The notes below the pieces were generated by a model, which had not been told where the DNA came from, searched no databases, and saw only the letters and a program-made list of their open reading frames with translations. A stretch of 64,000 bases of DNA from Croceibacterium soli (GTDB lineage: Bacteria; Pseudomonadota; Alphaproteobacteria; Sphingomonadales; Sphingomonadaceae). A program made the translations under genes and the position numbers. Below, one piece after another: positions 7,423 through 17,900 of the stretch. The first letter of the stretch is position 1. Every line of letters starts with the position of its first letter. The stretch covers positions 310,001 to 374,000 of the forward strand of contig NZ_WTYK01000001.1 of assembly GCF_009828065.1 (NCBI RefSeq), in the 5' to 3' direction.

Positions 7423-8616
7423 ATGCTGACCGAAGCCCTGCTGAACGACGCGCGCGGCATAGCCGACCGCATCACCGCCCTCCGCCGCGCGATCCATGCC
7501 GAACCCGAACTGGGGCTGGAGACGCCGAAGACGCTCGCCAAAGTGCGCGCCGAACTGGCGGATCTGCCGCTCGAATGGCGGGAAGGCCCGTCCTGCACCG
7601 GCGCGGTCGCCGTGCTGGGCGCGGGCAAGCCGGGCCGCAGCGTGCTGCTGCGCGGCGACATGGACGCGCTGCCGATGGCCGAGCACACGGGCCTGCCGTT
7701 CGCATCGACGATCCCCGGCCGAATGCATGCCTGCGGCCACGATACCCACACGGCGATGCTGGCCGGCGCCGCGCGCATCCTTGCGACCCGCGCGGGCGAG
7801 CTTGCCGGCGAAGTGCGCTTCATGTTCCAGCCGGGCGAGGAAGGCTTCCACGGTGCCCGCTTCATGCTCCGGGACGGGCTGCTCGATCCGCTGCCCGACG
7901 CGGCCTTCGCGCTGCACATCATGCCCAACGCTCCGCACGGCACGATCGGCAGCCGCGCAGGAGCCTTGCTGGCCGCCGCCGACATGATCGACATCGCGGT
8001 CACCGGGCGGGGCGGCCATGCCTCGATGCCGCACGACACGCGCGATCCGGTGCCGGTCGCCTGCGAGATCGTCATGGCCCTGCAGGCGATGGTCACGCGC
8101 CGTTTCGACGCCGCGGAAGCGGTCGTGGTGACGATCTCGCAGATGGATGCCGGCAGCGCGCACAACATCATCCCCGACCGGGCGGTGCTCCGGGGCACGA
8201 TGCGGACGCTCTCGCCCGCCAGGCGCCAGGACGTCCAGCAGGCGATCCGGCAAGTGGCGGTGAACATCGCCGCGGCACACGATTGCACCGCCGAGGTGAC
8301 CATCACCGAAGGCTTTCCGCCGACGATCAACGATCCGCGCGCGGTGGCCCTGTGCGAAGCGGTCGCCACGGCGCTGCCCGGCGGCGAATTCATGCACCTG
8401 GCCGCGCCGATCATGGGCGCGGAGGACTTCTCCTACGTGCTGGAGAAAGTGCCCGGGGCGATGGCGTTCCTGGGCGTGGCCGAAGAGGGAGCCGACTGGC
8501 GCCAGTGCTGCGGCATCCATTCGAGCCGGATGCTGGTGGACGAGACGGTCCTGCCGCGCGGGGCCGCATTCCTGGCCGGGTGCGCCGCCCGGTTCCTGGA
8601 TGGCGGCTGGGGCTGA
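7423..8616 (+). CDS. M20 family amidohydrolase (M20D, hippurate/N-acyl amino acid hydrolase type)
   Basis: The 397-residue enzyme follows the M20D pattern: RGDMDALPM near residue 85, RMHACGHDTHTAML around 101-114 with metal-ligand Cys, His and Asp, FQPGEEGFHGA with the catalytic glutamate pair near 145, and an inserted dimerisation domain starting at GRGGHASMPHDTRD. The C-terminal MGAEDFSYVL contributes the last metal-binding histidine/aspartate region. These cytosolic metallo-enzymes cleave N-acyl amino acids, hippurate or amidated indole-acetate. It lies 28 bp behind the flippase gene on the same strand but has no evident functional link to it. Substrate is not determinable. Confidence 0.9.
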   Translation: MLTEALLNDARGIADRITALRRAIHAEPELGLETPKTLAKVRAELADLPLEWREGPSCTGAVAVLGAGKPGRSVLLRGDMDALPMAEHTGLPFASTIPGRMHACGHDTHTAMLAGAARILATRAGELAGEVRFMFQPGEEGFHGARFMLRDGLLDPLPDAAFALHIMPNAPHGTIGSRAGALLAAADMIDIAVTGRGGHASMPHDTRDPVPVACEIVMALQAMVTRRFDAAEAVVVTISQMDAGSAHNIIPDRAVLRGTMRTLSPARRQDVQQAIRQVAVNIAAAHDCTAEVTITEGFPPTINDPRAVALCEAVATALPGGEFMHLAAPIMGAEDFSYVLEKVPGAMAFLGVAEEGADWRQCCGIHSSRMLVDETVLPRGAAFLAGCAARFLDGGWG

Positions 8617-8725
8617 CCGATGTTAGGGTAAATTCCCCGGTCACCGTTAGGACTTCCTCAAGGGTTCAGTGAGCAAAGCAGGCGGGGGAAGCCGGCGTGC
8701 GGACGCGCGGAATGGGAAGTGCTCG

Positions 8726-9349
8726 ATGTCGCAGTCTGCGGAGGAAGACCTGAGTTCGCTAGGCCGGCCCTTGTCGACGGAGGATGCCGAGCAGCGCTCC
8801 GCCACCCGCTATACCCCGCTGATCAGAACCGCGAAGATCCGCTGTGCCCGCGGCGAGTTCCTGTGCGTGGTGAGCGACGTTTCGACCACGGGCGTCAGCC
8901 TGCGGCTGTTCCACCCGCTGCCGGCGGACTCGGCGCTCGACCTGGAGATGCCCAACGGCGAGAGCCTGCCGATCGAGCCGGTGTGGAAGGAAGAAGGCCG
9001 CGCCGGCTTCCGGTTCGCGGCGGAGGTCGACCTGCATCGCCTCCTGCAAGGCCACGGCAAATGGCCCAAGCGCCCGATCCGGCTCAACCTGGAAATGCCG
9101 GCACGCCTGGCCGGCCTTACCGGGCGCTACGAGGCGACGATCCGCAATATCTCGCTCCAGGGTGCGCAGATCGAATGTGACGCCCACCTGGCCATCGACC
9201 AGCGCCTGCGCCTGTCGAGCGACAGCCTGCCGGAGATCGTGACGAAGGTCCGCTGGCGCGACGGCAAGCTCTACGGGCTGATCTTCGACGATACCTTCCA
9301 GTTCGCCGACCTGGCCCGCATCGCGGCCGAAGTGCAGGGCATCGGCTAG
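8726..9349 (+). CDS. Tandem PilZ-domain protein (probable c-di-GMP receptor)
   Basis: The 207-residue soluble protein contains two PilZ domains. In the first, R24-x3-R28 is followed by D51-V-S-T-T-G56, the complete RxxxR and D/NxSxxG c-di-GMP-binding pair. In the second, N141-I-S-L-Q-G146 fits the D/NxSxxG motif, but the arginine motif is KRPIR (K115 to R119), so its first arginine is a lysine. I start at 8726 (MSQSAEED) because GGGAAG lies about seven bases upstream; a GTG at 8669 would add 19 unconserved residues. The protein probably senses cyclic di-GMP to control motility, exopolysaccharide or adhesion; no diguanylate cyclase or effector is next to it. Confidence 0.87.
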   Translation: MSQSAEEDLSSLGRPLSTEDAEQRSATRYTPLIRTAKIRCARGEFLCVVSDVSTTGVSLRLFHPLPADSALDLEMPNGESLPIEPVWKEEGRAGFRFAAEVDLHRLLQGHGKWPKRPIRLNLEMPARLAGLTGRYEATIRNISLQGAQIECDAHLAIDQRLRLSSDSLPEIVTKVRWRDGKLYGLIFDDTFQFADLARIAAEVQGIG

Positions 9350-9368
9350 TCTCGCCCCATCCCGCCGC

Positions 9369-9875
9369 TCAGGCGGGGCGGAACTTCATCGCATCGCCGT
9401 TCATGCAATAGCGCAGGCCGGTGGGCTTGGGCCCGTCCTTGAACACGTGGCCCAGGTGCCCGCCGCAGTCGGCGCAGTGCACTTCGGTGCGCGGATAGCC
9501 GACCTTGAAGTCGGTCGAGGTGCCGACCGCGCCGGCAAGCGGGCGGTAGAAGCTGGGCCAGCCGGTGCGGCTGTCGAACTTCGTTTCCGAGGAGAACAGC
9601 GCGTTGCCGCAGCCGGCGCAGACGAACGTGCCCTTGCGCTTTTCCTTGTCCAGCGGCGAGGTGAACGGCCGCTCCGTACCTTCCTCACGCAAGATGCGGT
9701 ACTGCGCCGGCGTCAGCCGCTTGCGCCATTCGGCATCGCTGTAGGTGACCTTGAACGTCTTCGCCTCGGCCGCGGAACTGCCGCAGGCGGCGAGGAACGA
9801 GGCAGCGGCGCCGGCGCCCATCCAGCTGAGCGCGGTGCGCCGGTCGGCAACGGATATCGCGTGAAGTTCCTTCAT
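9369..9875 (-). CDS. msrB: Peptide-methionine (R)-S-oxide reductase MsrB, exported Tat-type lipoprotein form
   Basis: The 168-residue protein has the complete MsrB domain: zinc-binding CxxC pairs at FVCAGCGNAL and VHCADCGGHLG, RTGWPSFY, and the catalytic cysteine in LRYCMNGDAM near the C-terminus. It reduces methionine-R-sulfoxide in proteins. An N-terminal export signal is visible: twin arginines R12-R13, a hydrophobic stretch WMGAGAAASFL and a lipobox LAAC with cysteine 31, so the enzyme is predicted to be a periplasmic lipoprotein exported folded, possibly by Tat. ATG 9875 is used; the longer frame to 10016 overlaps the ABC permease. It is 11 bp downstream of the ABC permease gene and likely cotranscribed. 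Confidence 0.92.
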   Translation of the reverse strand: MKELHAISVADRRTALSWMGAGAAASFLAACGSSAAEAKTFKVTYSDAEWRKRLTPAQYRILREEGTERPFTSPLDKEKRKGTFVCAGCGNALFSSETKFDSRTGWPSFYRPLAGAVGTSTDFKVGYPRTEVHCADCGGHLGHVFKDGPKPTGLRYCMNGDAMKFRPA

Positions 9876-9886
9876 GACACCTGATC

Positions 9887-11155
9887 CTATGCCCTGCGCG
9901 CCGAACCGTTCCTGAACAGCGCCGTCAGTCCCTTGCGCCGCGCCTTCTGGGGTCCGGACTTCATCACCCTGCGGCGGAACAGCCCGGCGCCGGTGCGCAC
10001 GGCGATTCCCACCCATAGTGCCTGCCAGGCGAGTGCGGCGAGATGGGGCAGCACCGCCTCGTCCTGCGCCGCCCTGGCGAGCATGGCGAACGGCGAGCTC
10101 AGCGGGAAGGCGATTGCGGCAAGCTCGACCGGCTCTCCGGGCTGCGCCATGGCGTAGCTGGCGAAGAAGAACAGCAGCACTTGCGCCATGGTGACCGGCA
10201 TCGACAGCGTCTGCACCTCGCGCACGGTGGTCGCGAGCGAGCCGATGGCCAGGAAGAGCGAGCCGAGCAGAAGGTAGCCCATCGCGAAATAGGCGACCGC
10301 CAGCGCCAGGAACGCGGGCCAGCCGACGCCGGGGTCAGGCAGGCTCGACGGGTCGGCAAAGCCCCCCAGCAGGCTGCCCGACAGCGCGAACACTCCGCCG
10401 ATGACCGAGGCCCAGACGGTGATCCCGACCAGCGAGACCCCGAGCATCGCGAACAGCTTGCCCAGGAACACGGCATCCATGGGGATCGCCGCGGCCAGGA
10501 TCTCGATCACCTTGTTGGCTTTCTCCTCCACCAGGTTGGACAGCACCATCCCGGCGAGCAGCATGATCAGCAGGAACAGCAGCAGTTGCCCGGCCTGGGC
10601 GGTCGCGAGGCGGGCTCGCTTCTCGCTGGCGCCGCTGGTCGCGACTTCGGCGGTGGCGACTTCGGGGAACACCGCCGGCGCGTTGCCGAGCGCCGTCGCC
10701 GCCAGCAGGGCGACATCGCCCCTGAGCCATCCGATGCGCCCCGCCGGAGCGGTCAGCGTCGGCCGTTCGGGGGTGCCGGTGATCACCCCGGCGACATTGC
10801 CTTCGCTGCCCGTAAGCGCTGCACGGGCGTCGTAAGTCTCGCCGGGCTTCAGTCGCTCGAGCACGCGCAGTTGCGGCAGGCCGCCGCCCAGTACTGGCTT
10901 GAGCGCGCCGTGGGCGGCGATCATCGCGTCGACATCCGCCGCACTCATGGCAATGCCGATTTCCGGCTCGCCCGAACTCTTGTCGATCACGCTGCCGACG
11001 CCGCCGGCCAGTGCGCCGACCAGCAGCGGAAACAGCGGCCCCAGCAGGAAGAAGAAGAACACCCGGCTGAACAGGACCGCGGTGAAATCGCGCCGCGCCA
11101 CCACGAAGGCGGCCTGCAGCAACGAGAGGCGGGACTTGGGCGTAGGCTCGCTCAT
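9887..11155 (-). CDS. ABC-2 type transporter permease (NatB-like)
   Basis: The 422-residue inner-membrane protein has one N-terminal transmembrane helix (about residues 28-52), a large periplasmic loop of some 140 residues, and five C-terminal helices starting at LLLFLLIMLLAGMVLSNL. The motif VEEKANKVIEILAA just after that helix is characteristic of NatB/ABC-2 permeases. It is paired with the ATPase gene through an ATGA overlap. The family exports sodium, antibiotics or other small molecules; the substrate here is unknown. MsrB lies immediately downstream, hinting at an envelope-stress role, which is speculative. Confidence 0.88.
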   Translation of the reverse strand: MSEPTPKSRLSLLQAAFVVARRDFTAVLFSRVFFFFLLGPLFPLLVGALAGGVGSVIDKSSGEPEIGIAMSAADVDAMIAAHGALKPVLGGGLPQLRVLERLKPGETYDARAALTGSEGNVAGVITGTPERPTLTAPAGRIGWLRGDVALLAATALGNAPAVFPEVATAEVATSGASEKRARLATAQAGQLLLFLLIMLLAGMVLSNLVEEKANKVIEILAAAIPMDAVFLGKLFAMLGVSLVGITVWASVIGGVFALSGSLLGGFADPSSLPDPGVGWPAFLALAVAYFAMGYLLLGSLFLAIGSLATTVREVQTLSMPVTMAQVLLFFFASYAMAQPGEPVELAAIAFPLSSPFAMLARAAQDEAVLPHLAALAWQALWVGIAVRTGAGLFRRRVMKSGPQKARRKGLTALFRNGSARRA

Positions 11156-12150
11156 GTCCGCGCCTCGGCGGGTGTTTCCTCGGCCAGGGCCCGGGCCGCC
11201 GCTTCGCCGGCGATGGCCACGAAGGCGTCGTGCAGCCCCGCGCGCTCGATCGACAGGGACAGGATGCCCGCGTCGCCTTCGATCAGCGCCCGCAGCAGCG
11301 GTTCGACCCCGCTCTCCGGCAAGGGGAAGCTCCAGAAGTTGCCCTCGGCACGCGATCCGGGCGGCAGCGCGGCTTGCCAGGGTCCGTCGGCATGCCGCGT
11401 CTCCAGCCGCACTTGCGCGGGGATGCGGTCGCGCGCGGCGTCGACCGACCCGGCATATGGCACTTTGCCCCCGGCGATGATGGCCACGCCTTCGCACAGG
11501 CGTTCGGCATGGGCGATCACATGGGTCGAGAAGATCACCGTCGTGCCCTTGTCCGCAAGCGAACGGATCAGCCGCTCCAGCTTGCCCTGGTTGATCGCGT
11601 CGAGGCCCGAGAACGGCTCGTCCAGCACCACCAGCTTCGGTTCGTGCACCAGCGTGCCGAGCAGCTGCACGGTCTGCGCCATGCCTTTGGAGAGCTGGCG
11701 CACCTGCCGCTCCGCCGCATGGCCGAGGCCGTGGCGTTCCAGCAGCTCGCGGCCGCGCTCCCGCCCGACCTTCAGGGGCAGCCCGCGCAGCGCGCCCATG
11801 AACGCGATCGCCTCGTAAGCCTTCATCGACGGGTAGAGTCCGCGCTCCTCGGGCAAGTAGCCGATCAGCCGGGCGATATCCTGCGGTCGTTCGTGCCCGA
11901 GCACGCGGCGGGTGCCGGAATCGGGCTCGATGATCCCCAGGATCATGCGCAGCGCGGTGGTCTTGCCGGCGCCGTTGGGGCCGAGAATGCCGTAGATCGC
12001 CCCTTCCGGCACCGCCAGGTCGACCCCGTCCACCGCCAGCGTCCCGTCGAACCGCTTGACCAGGCCGCGCGCCTCGATCGCCAGCGGACCCTCCGGCGCA
12101 CGGCTGTCGTTGCGGCTGTAGGGAGCTTGGCCTAGCGCTGCGTTCATCAT
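11152..12150 (-). CDS. ABC transporter ATP-binding protein (NatA-like)
   Basis: The 332-residue protein has all ABC ATPase motifs: Walker A GPNGAGKT (about residue 56), Q-loop region [10 protein letters not shown], signature QLSKGMAQ, Walker [14 protein letters not shown] and the switch histidine in IFSTHVIAH. The EERGLYP wording and an additional C-terminal domain of about 100 residues are typical of NatA-type ATPases that pair with ABC-2 permeases, as found directly downstream. Two consecutive ATG codons (12150 and 12147) can start it. The gene is divergent from queG across 42 bp. Confidence 0.92.
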   Translation of the reverse strand: MMNAALGQAPYSRNDSRAPEGPLAIEARGLVKRFDGTLAVDGVDLAVPEGAIYGILGPNGAGKTTALRMILGIIEPDSGTRRVLGHERPQDIARLIGYLPEERGLYPSMKAYEAIAFMGALRGLPLKVGRERGRELLERHGLGHAAERQVRQLSKGMAQTVQLLGTLVHEPKLVVLDEPFSGLDAINQGKLERLIRSLADKGTTVIFSTHVIAHAERLCEGVAIIAGGKVPYAGSVDAARDRIPAQVRLETRHADGPWQAALPPGSRAEGNFWSFPLPESGVEPLLRALIEGDAGILSLSIERAGLHDAFVAIAGEAAARALAEETPAEART

Positions 12151-12192
12151 GCGCGGGGTACACGGCGCGGACAAACAGGAGCAAGCGCCATC

Positions 12193-13245
12193 TTGGCAGA
12201 CGCGGCGGACATCCACGAACTCAAGGCGCGCCTTGCCGACAAGGCGCGGGAGCTCGGATTCGCCGCCGTCGGCTTCGCCCCGGCGGCGGACAATCCGCTC
12301 CAGGGCCAGCGGCTGAAGGAGTGGCTTGCCGCGGGTCACCACGGCGAGATGGAGTGGATGGAAGCCCGCGCCGACGTGCGCCAGGGGCCGCAGAGCATGT
12401 GGCCGGGGGCACGCAGCGTCATCGCGCTGGGCATGAGTTACGCGCCGGACCACGATCCGCTGGCGCTTGAAGGGCATCCCGAGAAGGCGCGGATCTCCGT
12501 CTATGCCCAGGGGCGGGACTATCACGACACGGTCAAGAAGGCGCTCAAGGCGCTCGCCCGCTGGCTGGTGGAGCAGGCGCCGGAAGCCCAGCTCAAGGTC
12601 TTCGTCGACACCGCGCCGGTGATGGAGAAGCCGCTTGGGCAGGCGGCCGGGATTGGCTGGCAAGGCAAGCACACCAACCTGGTCAGCCGCGAGCATGGCA
12701 GTTGGCTGTTCCTCGGCGCGATCTACACCACGCTGCCCTTCCAGCCCGATGCGCCGCATGGCGAGCGCTGCGGATCGTGCCGCGCCTGCCAGGATGCCTG
12801 CCCGACGGACGCCTTCCCGGCGCCGTTCCGGCTCGATGCGCGGCGCTGCATTTCCTACCTCACGATCGAGCACAAGGGCCCGATCCCGGAGGAGTTCCGC
12901 GAGGCGATCGGCAACCGCATCTACGGCTGCGACGACTGCCTGGCCGTGTGCCCGTGGAACAAGTTCGCCGACAGCGCCGCGCGCCACCGCGCCTTCCTTC
13001 CGCGCGAAGAGCTGGTTGCGCCGGACCTAGCGGACCTGATTTCGCTCGACGACGCGGCCTTCCGGCAGAAGTTCTCCGGCTCCCCGATCAAGCGCATCGG
13101 CCGCGACCGCTTCGTGCGCAATTGCCTGATCGCCGCCGGCAACAGCGGCGATGCGGCGCTTGTCGGCCCGGTGCAGGCACTCAGCAACGATCCCGACCCA
13201 GTCGTCGCCGAAGCCGCCCGCTGGGCGCTCGATCGGCTAGTCTAG
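12193..13245 (+). CDS. queG: Epoxyqueuosine reductase QueG
   Basis: The 350-residue cytosolic iron-sulfur and cobalamin enzyme performs the last step of queuosine biosynthesis, reducing epoxyqueuosine in tRNA to queuosine. Two [4Fe-4S] clusters are visible in [12 protein letters not shown] (around residue 195) and [11 protein letters not shown] (around 247), separated by the family-typical [15 protein letters not shown]. The C-terminus has a HEAT-like segment ([19 protein letters not shown]). The start is TTG at 12193, preceded by AGGAG; no in-frame ATG occurs before the conserved MEWMEAR at residue 54. It is divergent from the ABC ATPase gene. Confidence 0.93.
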   Translation: MADAADIHELKARLADKARELGFAAVGFAPAADNPLQGQRLKEWLAAGHHGEMEWMEARADVRQGPQSMWPGARSVIALGMSYAPDHDPLALEGHPEKARISVYAQGRDYHDTVKKALKALARWLVEQAPEAQLKVFVDTAPVMEKPLGQAAGIGWQGKHTNLVSREHGSWLFLGAIYTTLPFQPDAPHGERCGSCRACQDACPTDAFPAPFRLDARRCISYLTIEHKGPIPEEFREAIGNRIYGCDDCLAVCPWNKFADSAARHRAFLPREELVAPDLADLISLDDAAFRQKFSGSPIKRIGRDRFVRNCLIAAGNSGDAALVGPVQALSNDPDPVVAEAARWALDRLV

Positions 13246-13388
13246 CCCCCTCCTCTTCAGAGGAGGGGGTTGGGGGTGGTGGAGGCGCAGTGCAGCGTCG
13301 TGCCAACCTCATCACCACCCCGCTGCGACTAGGTTCGCCTGCGGCTCACCAAGTCTCGCAGCCCCTCCTCTGAAGAGGAGGGGCGATA
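13246..13388. repeat. Intergenic palindromic element, family A (TCCTC-type hairpins)
   Basis: Directly after the queG stop codon lies a near-perfect palindrome at 13246-13269 (CCCCCTCCTCT / AGAGGAGGGGG) and a second at 13362-13383, with about 90 bp between them, giving an element with inverted ends. Either hairpin could end queG transcription although no T-tract follows. The left end with its flank (GTTGGGGGTGGTGGAGG) recurs in inverted orientation at 54690-54736. Confidence 0.8.
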
Positions 13389-13394
13389 GAATAT

Positions 13395-13690
13395 CACACC
13401 AAGACGCGAAGCCACGAAGATGCAGCCCTTCGGGTCTTCGTGCCTTCGTGTGAGCCAAACCTCGGAGCAATCCAAAGCGCTCGCAGAGGCGCAGAGTTTA
13501 TTCACGCAAAGGCACGAAGGCGCAAAGGCGCGAAGAGGGTATGCGCCCGCAGGGCCCTCGCACTTTGAATGTTGATCAGGCGCCGAGATAGGATCGGCTT
13601 CGCCGCAGGATCCTTCGCGCCTTTGCGCCTTTGCGTGAGAAAACCTTCTCTGCGCCTCCGCGCCTCTGCGAGCGCATCAAAACAGCAACG
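13395..13690. repeat. Intergenic inverted-repeat element, family B (GGCGCAAAGG units); rest of the 452-bp gap after queG
   Basis: No gene is visible here. The stretch consists of three short repeat types: CGAAG-rich units at about 13398-13456 with their inverse (CTTCGTGCCTTCGTGTG), GCTCGCAGAGGCGCAGAG at about 13480, and CACGCAAAGGCACGAAGG with further GGCGCAAAGG units at about 13505-13537. The last two recur inverted at about 13612-13673, so they form a long imperfect hairpin around a unique core of some 75 bp. The same units recur at 27267-27441. Bidirectional terminator or nucleoid-binding roles are possible; none is shown. Confidence 0.75.
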
Positions 13691-13697
13691 CAGCCGC

Positions 13698-14924
13698 TTA
13701 GAGCAGCTCCTTGAGCTGTACCTCCGTATTATGCAGCAGAACGGGGTCGACGCTCGCCCGCATCTCCACCAGCTTGCGGCCTTGCGCGTAGTCCTTGGTC
13801 CGGTTGACGCAGTCGAGCGCGATCACGCGGCCTTCGCGCAAGTAGATCACCGAGAAACTCCGCTCGGCGGGGTCGCCGCGCAGGACTGTGGAGTCGTAGC
13901 CGAAGCTGAGGCCGGCGGTCTGCAGCCGCAAGTCGTACTGGTTGGACCAGAACCACGGCAGCGCGTCGTACGGCACTTTGTCGCCGCAGATCGCCTTGGC
14001 CGCGGTCGACGCCATATCGTGCGCGTTCTGCACGCTTTCGAGGCGGATCACCGCGCCGCCGGCATAGCGGTTGGCGTGGGCGGCGCAGTCGCCGATCGCG
14101 TAGATGTCCGGCAGGCTGGTGCGGCAGTACTGGTCGACGTCCAGCCCGTTCGCGCCGGCCGCACCGGCGGCGATCAGCGGGCCGACGGCGGGCACGATGC
14201 CGATGCCGACGACGACCATGTCGCAGTCGATCGTTTCGCCGCTGGTCAGGGTGACGCCGGTCACGCGGTCGCCGTCGCCCTCCAGGCTCGCCACTTCGGC
14301 TTCCAGGCGCAAGTCGACGCCCTGGCGCCGATGCTCTTCCTCGTAGAACCGCGACAGGTCCTCTCCGGCGACGCGGGACAGCACCCGCTCCTGCGCTTCC
14401 AGCAGGGTCACCGAGCAGCCGTGCTTTCGCAGCACGGCGGCCGCTTCCAGCCCGATGTAGCCGCCGCCGATCACCACCACGCGGGTGTCGCCGGCTTCGA
14501 GCTCGGCCCGCAGGCGGTCCACGTCCGCCTTGTCGCGCACCGCATGGATGCCGCCGAGGTCCGCGCCGGGGCACGAGAGCCGCCGGGGATCGCCGCCGGC
14601 GGCCCAGATCAGGGTCTCGTACCCGATGGTCTCGCCGCCCGCGATCGCGAGTTCCTTGGCCGCGGGATCGACTTTCGTGACTGCGCTGCCGAGCCGGAGG
14701 CCGATGTCCTTGTCGGCCCAGAACTGTTCCGGGCGGATCAGCATGCGCTCGAACGGTTTCTCGCCGGAGAGATACTCCTTCGACAGCGGCGGGCGCTCGT
14801 ACGGCGGCTCGGCATCCCGGCCGACCATCAGGATCGAGCCCGTGTATCCGTGCTGCCGGAGGGCGATGGCCGCCTGCGCACCGCCGTGGCCGGTGCCGAC
14901 GATCACGAGATCGGCTTGCGTCAT
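13698..14924 (-). CDS. FAD-dependent NAD(P)H oxidoreductase of the putidaredoxin/rhodocoxin reductase type
   Basis: The 408-residue flavoprotein has an N-terminal FAD-binding Rossmann motif ([13 protein letters not shown], residues 7-19), a central NAD-binding [13 protein letters not shown] near 155, the second FAD motif [11 protein letters not shown] near 275, and a C-terminal reductase domain beginning around [25 protein letters not shown] is diagnostic of the group that transfers electrons from NADH to a [2Fe-2S] ferredoxin serving cytochrome P450s or ring-hydroxylating dioxygenases. No ferredoxin or P450 gene is adjacent, so its partner must be elsewhere. It follows the NAD-GDH gene by 68 bp on the same strand. 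Confidence 0.9.
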   Translation of the reverse strand: MTQADLVIVGTGHGGAQAAIALRQHGYTGSILMVGRDAEPPYERPPLSKEYLSGEKPFERMLIRPEQFWADKDIGLRLGSAVTKVDPAAKELAIAGGETIGYETLIWAAGGDPRRLSCPGADLGGIHAVRDKADVDRLRAELEAGDTRVVVIGGGYIGLEAAAVLRKHGCSVTLLEAQERVLSRVAGEDLSRFYEEEHRRQGVDLRLEAEVASLEGDGDRVTGVTLTSGETIDCDMVVVGIGIVPAVGPLIAAGAAGANGLDVDQYCRTSLPDIYAIGDCAAHANRYAGGAVIRLESVQNAHDMASTAAKAICGDKVPYDALPWFWSNQYDLRLQTAGLSFGYDSTVLRGDPAERSFSVIYLREGRVIALDCVNRTKDYAQGRKLVEMRASVDPVLLHNTEVQLKELL

Positions 14925-14992
14925 CCTGCCGCGCTTGGCGAAATCCCGCGCAAGGTCAAGGCATGATCGAGGTTCGGTGCCGCTCCTCCGCC

Positions 14993-17900
14993 CTACCGCT
15001 GCAGCACGTTGCGTGCCTGGCTGGCGATTTGCGCGAGGATCGCCGGGGTCACCGGCGTGGCCTCCTGCGCCCTGGCGACGAGGCCGCGGAACTGGCGGAT
15101 CGCAGCCGCATTGCCGTCCGTCCAGCCGTCGATCACCCCCGGCAGATCCTCCTGCGCCGGTTTGCGCCGCGACAGCGAACGCAGGAAGTTGAACCGCATC
15201 TGCTGGAAGTCCCGCGCCAGACCGGCGACCAGCAGGCGCTCCCACGGGTCCGACGGGTTCATCACCGCCGCCTTCGACTGTGCCCAGTCCAGCCCCATGC
15301 GGGCGCCGAGATCGACGAACGCGCGCGCCACCGTCACGGGCGCGATGCCGCTGTCCCGGGCGAGCCGGGCGATACCGATCGCGCCGTCCATCGCGAACAG
15401 CCGTGCGACCATCTGCGCGGTCCTTTCCGGGGCGCCGGCTTCGGTCAGCTCGACGGCGATCCGCCGCGCATGGCTGCGCGCTTCCTCTTCGAGCAGGTTC
15501 TCGACGTTCTTGCCGAGCTCTGCGACGCCCGGCGAGAGCTCGGCGATGAGCTGCGAGGGCGGGACGAGGCACCCGCCGGCGCGCAGCAGGTCGGCCATGT
15601 GGCTGCGCAGCGCCAGCGCGGTCTGGTCGAACAGCAGCAGGCGTGCGTGCTCGGGCATTTTCGTGCCGTCGAGCGCTGCCCAGATGTCCTCCAGGCCGAG
15701 CAGGGCGCTGGCGGAAACGAAGGCCGAGCAGACCTGGTCCAGGCTCGCCCCTTCCTCCTCGGCCAACTCGAACGGATGGACCATGCCCATGCGGTTGACG
15801 ATCCCGTTGGCGACGACCGTGGCGACGAGTTCCTTGCGCAGCGGGTGGTCGAGAATGCGCTTGGCGAAGCCGCGGCGCATCGCTTCGGGGAAATCGCCGA
15901 GCAGCAGCGGCTCGAACGCCGGATCGCGCTCCAGCCCGCTCGCCTCCATGGCATCCTGCAAGGCCAGCTTGGCGTTGGACAGCAGCACTGCCAGCTCGGG
16001 CCGGGTCAGTCCCTTGCCCTCTGCCGCGCGGCGCGCCAGGACTTCGCTGTCGGCCAGGCCTTCGGTCCGCCGGTCGAGCTCTCCGGTGGCCTCCAGCGTC
16101 TCGATCAGGCGAACCTGCGAGGCGACCGCCGTAGCGCCGCCGATCTGCGCGATCGAGAGGGCAAGCGCCTGCAGCCGGTTGTCCTCCAGCACCAGCTCGG
16201 CGACGTCGTCGGTCATCTCCACCAGCAGGGCATTGCGCCGGTCTCCGGTGAGCTTGCCGGTCCGCTGCGCGGCTTCCAGCGCGATCTTGATGTTGACTTC
16301 GTTGTCCGAGCAATCGACGCCGGCGGAATTGTCGATGAAGTCGGTGTTGATCCGCCCGCCGTAGAGGGCGAACTCGATCCGCCCAGCCTGGGTCACGCCG
16401 AGATTGGCGCCTTCGCCGATCACCTTCGCACGCATTTCCTCGCCCGTGACGCGCAGCGCATCGTTGACCGGATCGCCGACCTGAACATCGTTTTCCGTGC
16501 TGGCACGCACATACGTGCCGATGCCGCCGAACCAGAACAGGTCCACCGGGCTCTTGAGGATCGCGTTGATCAGGCTTTCCGGATCGAACTCGCGAGTCTC
16601 GGTGCCGAGCGCTTCGGCGGCCTCCTTGGAGATTTCGATCCGCTTCATGGTGCGCGGGAAGACGCCGCCGCCCTTGCTGATCAGCTTCTCGTTGTAGTCG
16701 GCCCAGCTCGATCGCGGCAGGCCGAACAGCCGCTTGCGCTCCTTCCAGCTCGCCGCCGGGTCGGGATCGGGATCGATGAAGATGTGCCGGTGATCGAACG
16801 CGGCCACCAGCCGGATCGCCTTGGACAGCAGCATGCCGTTGCCGAACACGTCGCCCGACATGTCGCCGCAGCCGGCGACGCGCACGGTATCCTTCTGGAC
16901 GTCGATCCCCATCTCCAGGAAGTGCCGCTGGACCGAAAGCCAGGCGCCGCGCGCGGTGATGCCCATCGCCTTGTGGTCGTAACCGTTGGACCCGCCGCTG
17001 GCGAAAGCGTCGCCGAGCCAGAAATCGCGCGACAAGGCCAGGGCATTGGCCACGTCGGAGAAACTCGCCGTGCCCTTGTCGGCGGCGACCACGAAGTACG
17101 GGTCGGCCCCGTCATGCACCACCACGCACTCGGGATGGACCACCCGGTCGTCCACGATGTTGTCGGTCAACGACAGCAGGCTGCGGATGAACACTTCGTA
17201 GCTCGCCCTGCCCTCGGCGAACCAGGCGTCGCGGTTCTCGTGCGGATCGGGCAACTGCTTGGGATAGAAGCCGCCCTTTGCGCCGGTCGGCACGATCACC
17301 GCGTTCTTGACCCGCTGGGCCTTCATCAGGCCGAGGATCTCGGTGCGGAAGTCGTCGCGCCGGTCCGACCAGCGGATGCCGCCGCGGGCGACCGGGCCGG
17401 CGCGCAAGTGTATGCCCTCGACCCGGCGAGAATAGACGAAGATCTCCCGCCACGGCACCGGCTTGGGCAGGTTGGGCACGAGGGCGGAGTCGAACTTGAA
17501 GGCGAGCGCCTCGCGCGCGGCCGGCGCGAAAGCATTGGTCCGCAGGATCGCGCCGATGGTTGCCCAGTAGAGCCGCAGCAGGCGGTCGTCGTTGATCGCG
17601 GCGACTTGCAGCAACCCGGTGCGGATCGCCTCGTCCGCTTCGGCGCGGGCTTTCTCCCGGTCGCCGGAGAACTCCGGATCGTGCTGCACGCGCAGAAGCT
17701 GGGTCAGGGCGCGGGTTACGGCGGGGGCAGCGCGCAGGGCATCGACCACGGTGTAGATGGTGAAGGCCATGCCGCCCTGGCGCAGATAGCGGTAGAACGC
17801 GCGCAGCCAGTTGGCCTCGCCCGCGGCAAGGCCGGTGCCGATCACCAGGCGGTTGAACACGTCGTCCTCGGCCAGCCCGTTGAGAACTTCCGCGATCGCC

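Noticed and set aside
13246-13697. tRNA or other known RNA gene in the gap after queG
   Set aside because: No cloverleaf or conserved T-loop was found; the hairpins are explained by the repeat families.
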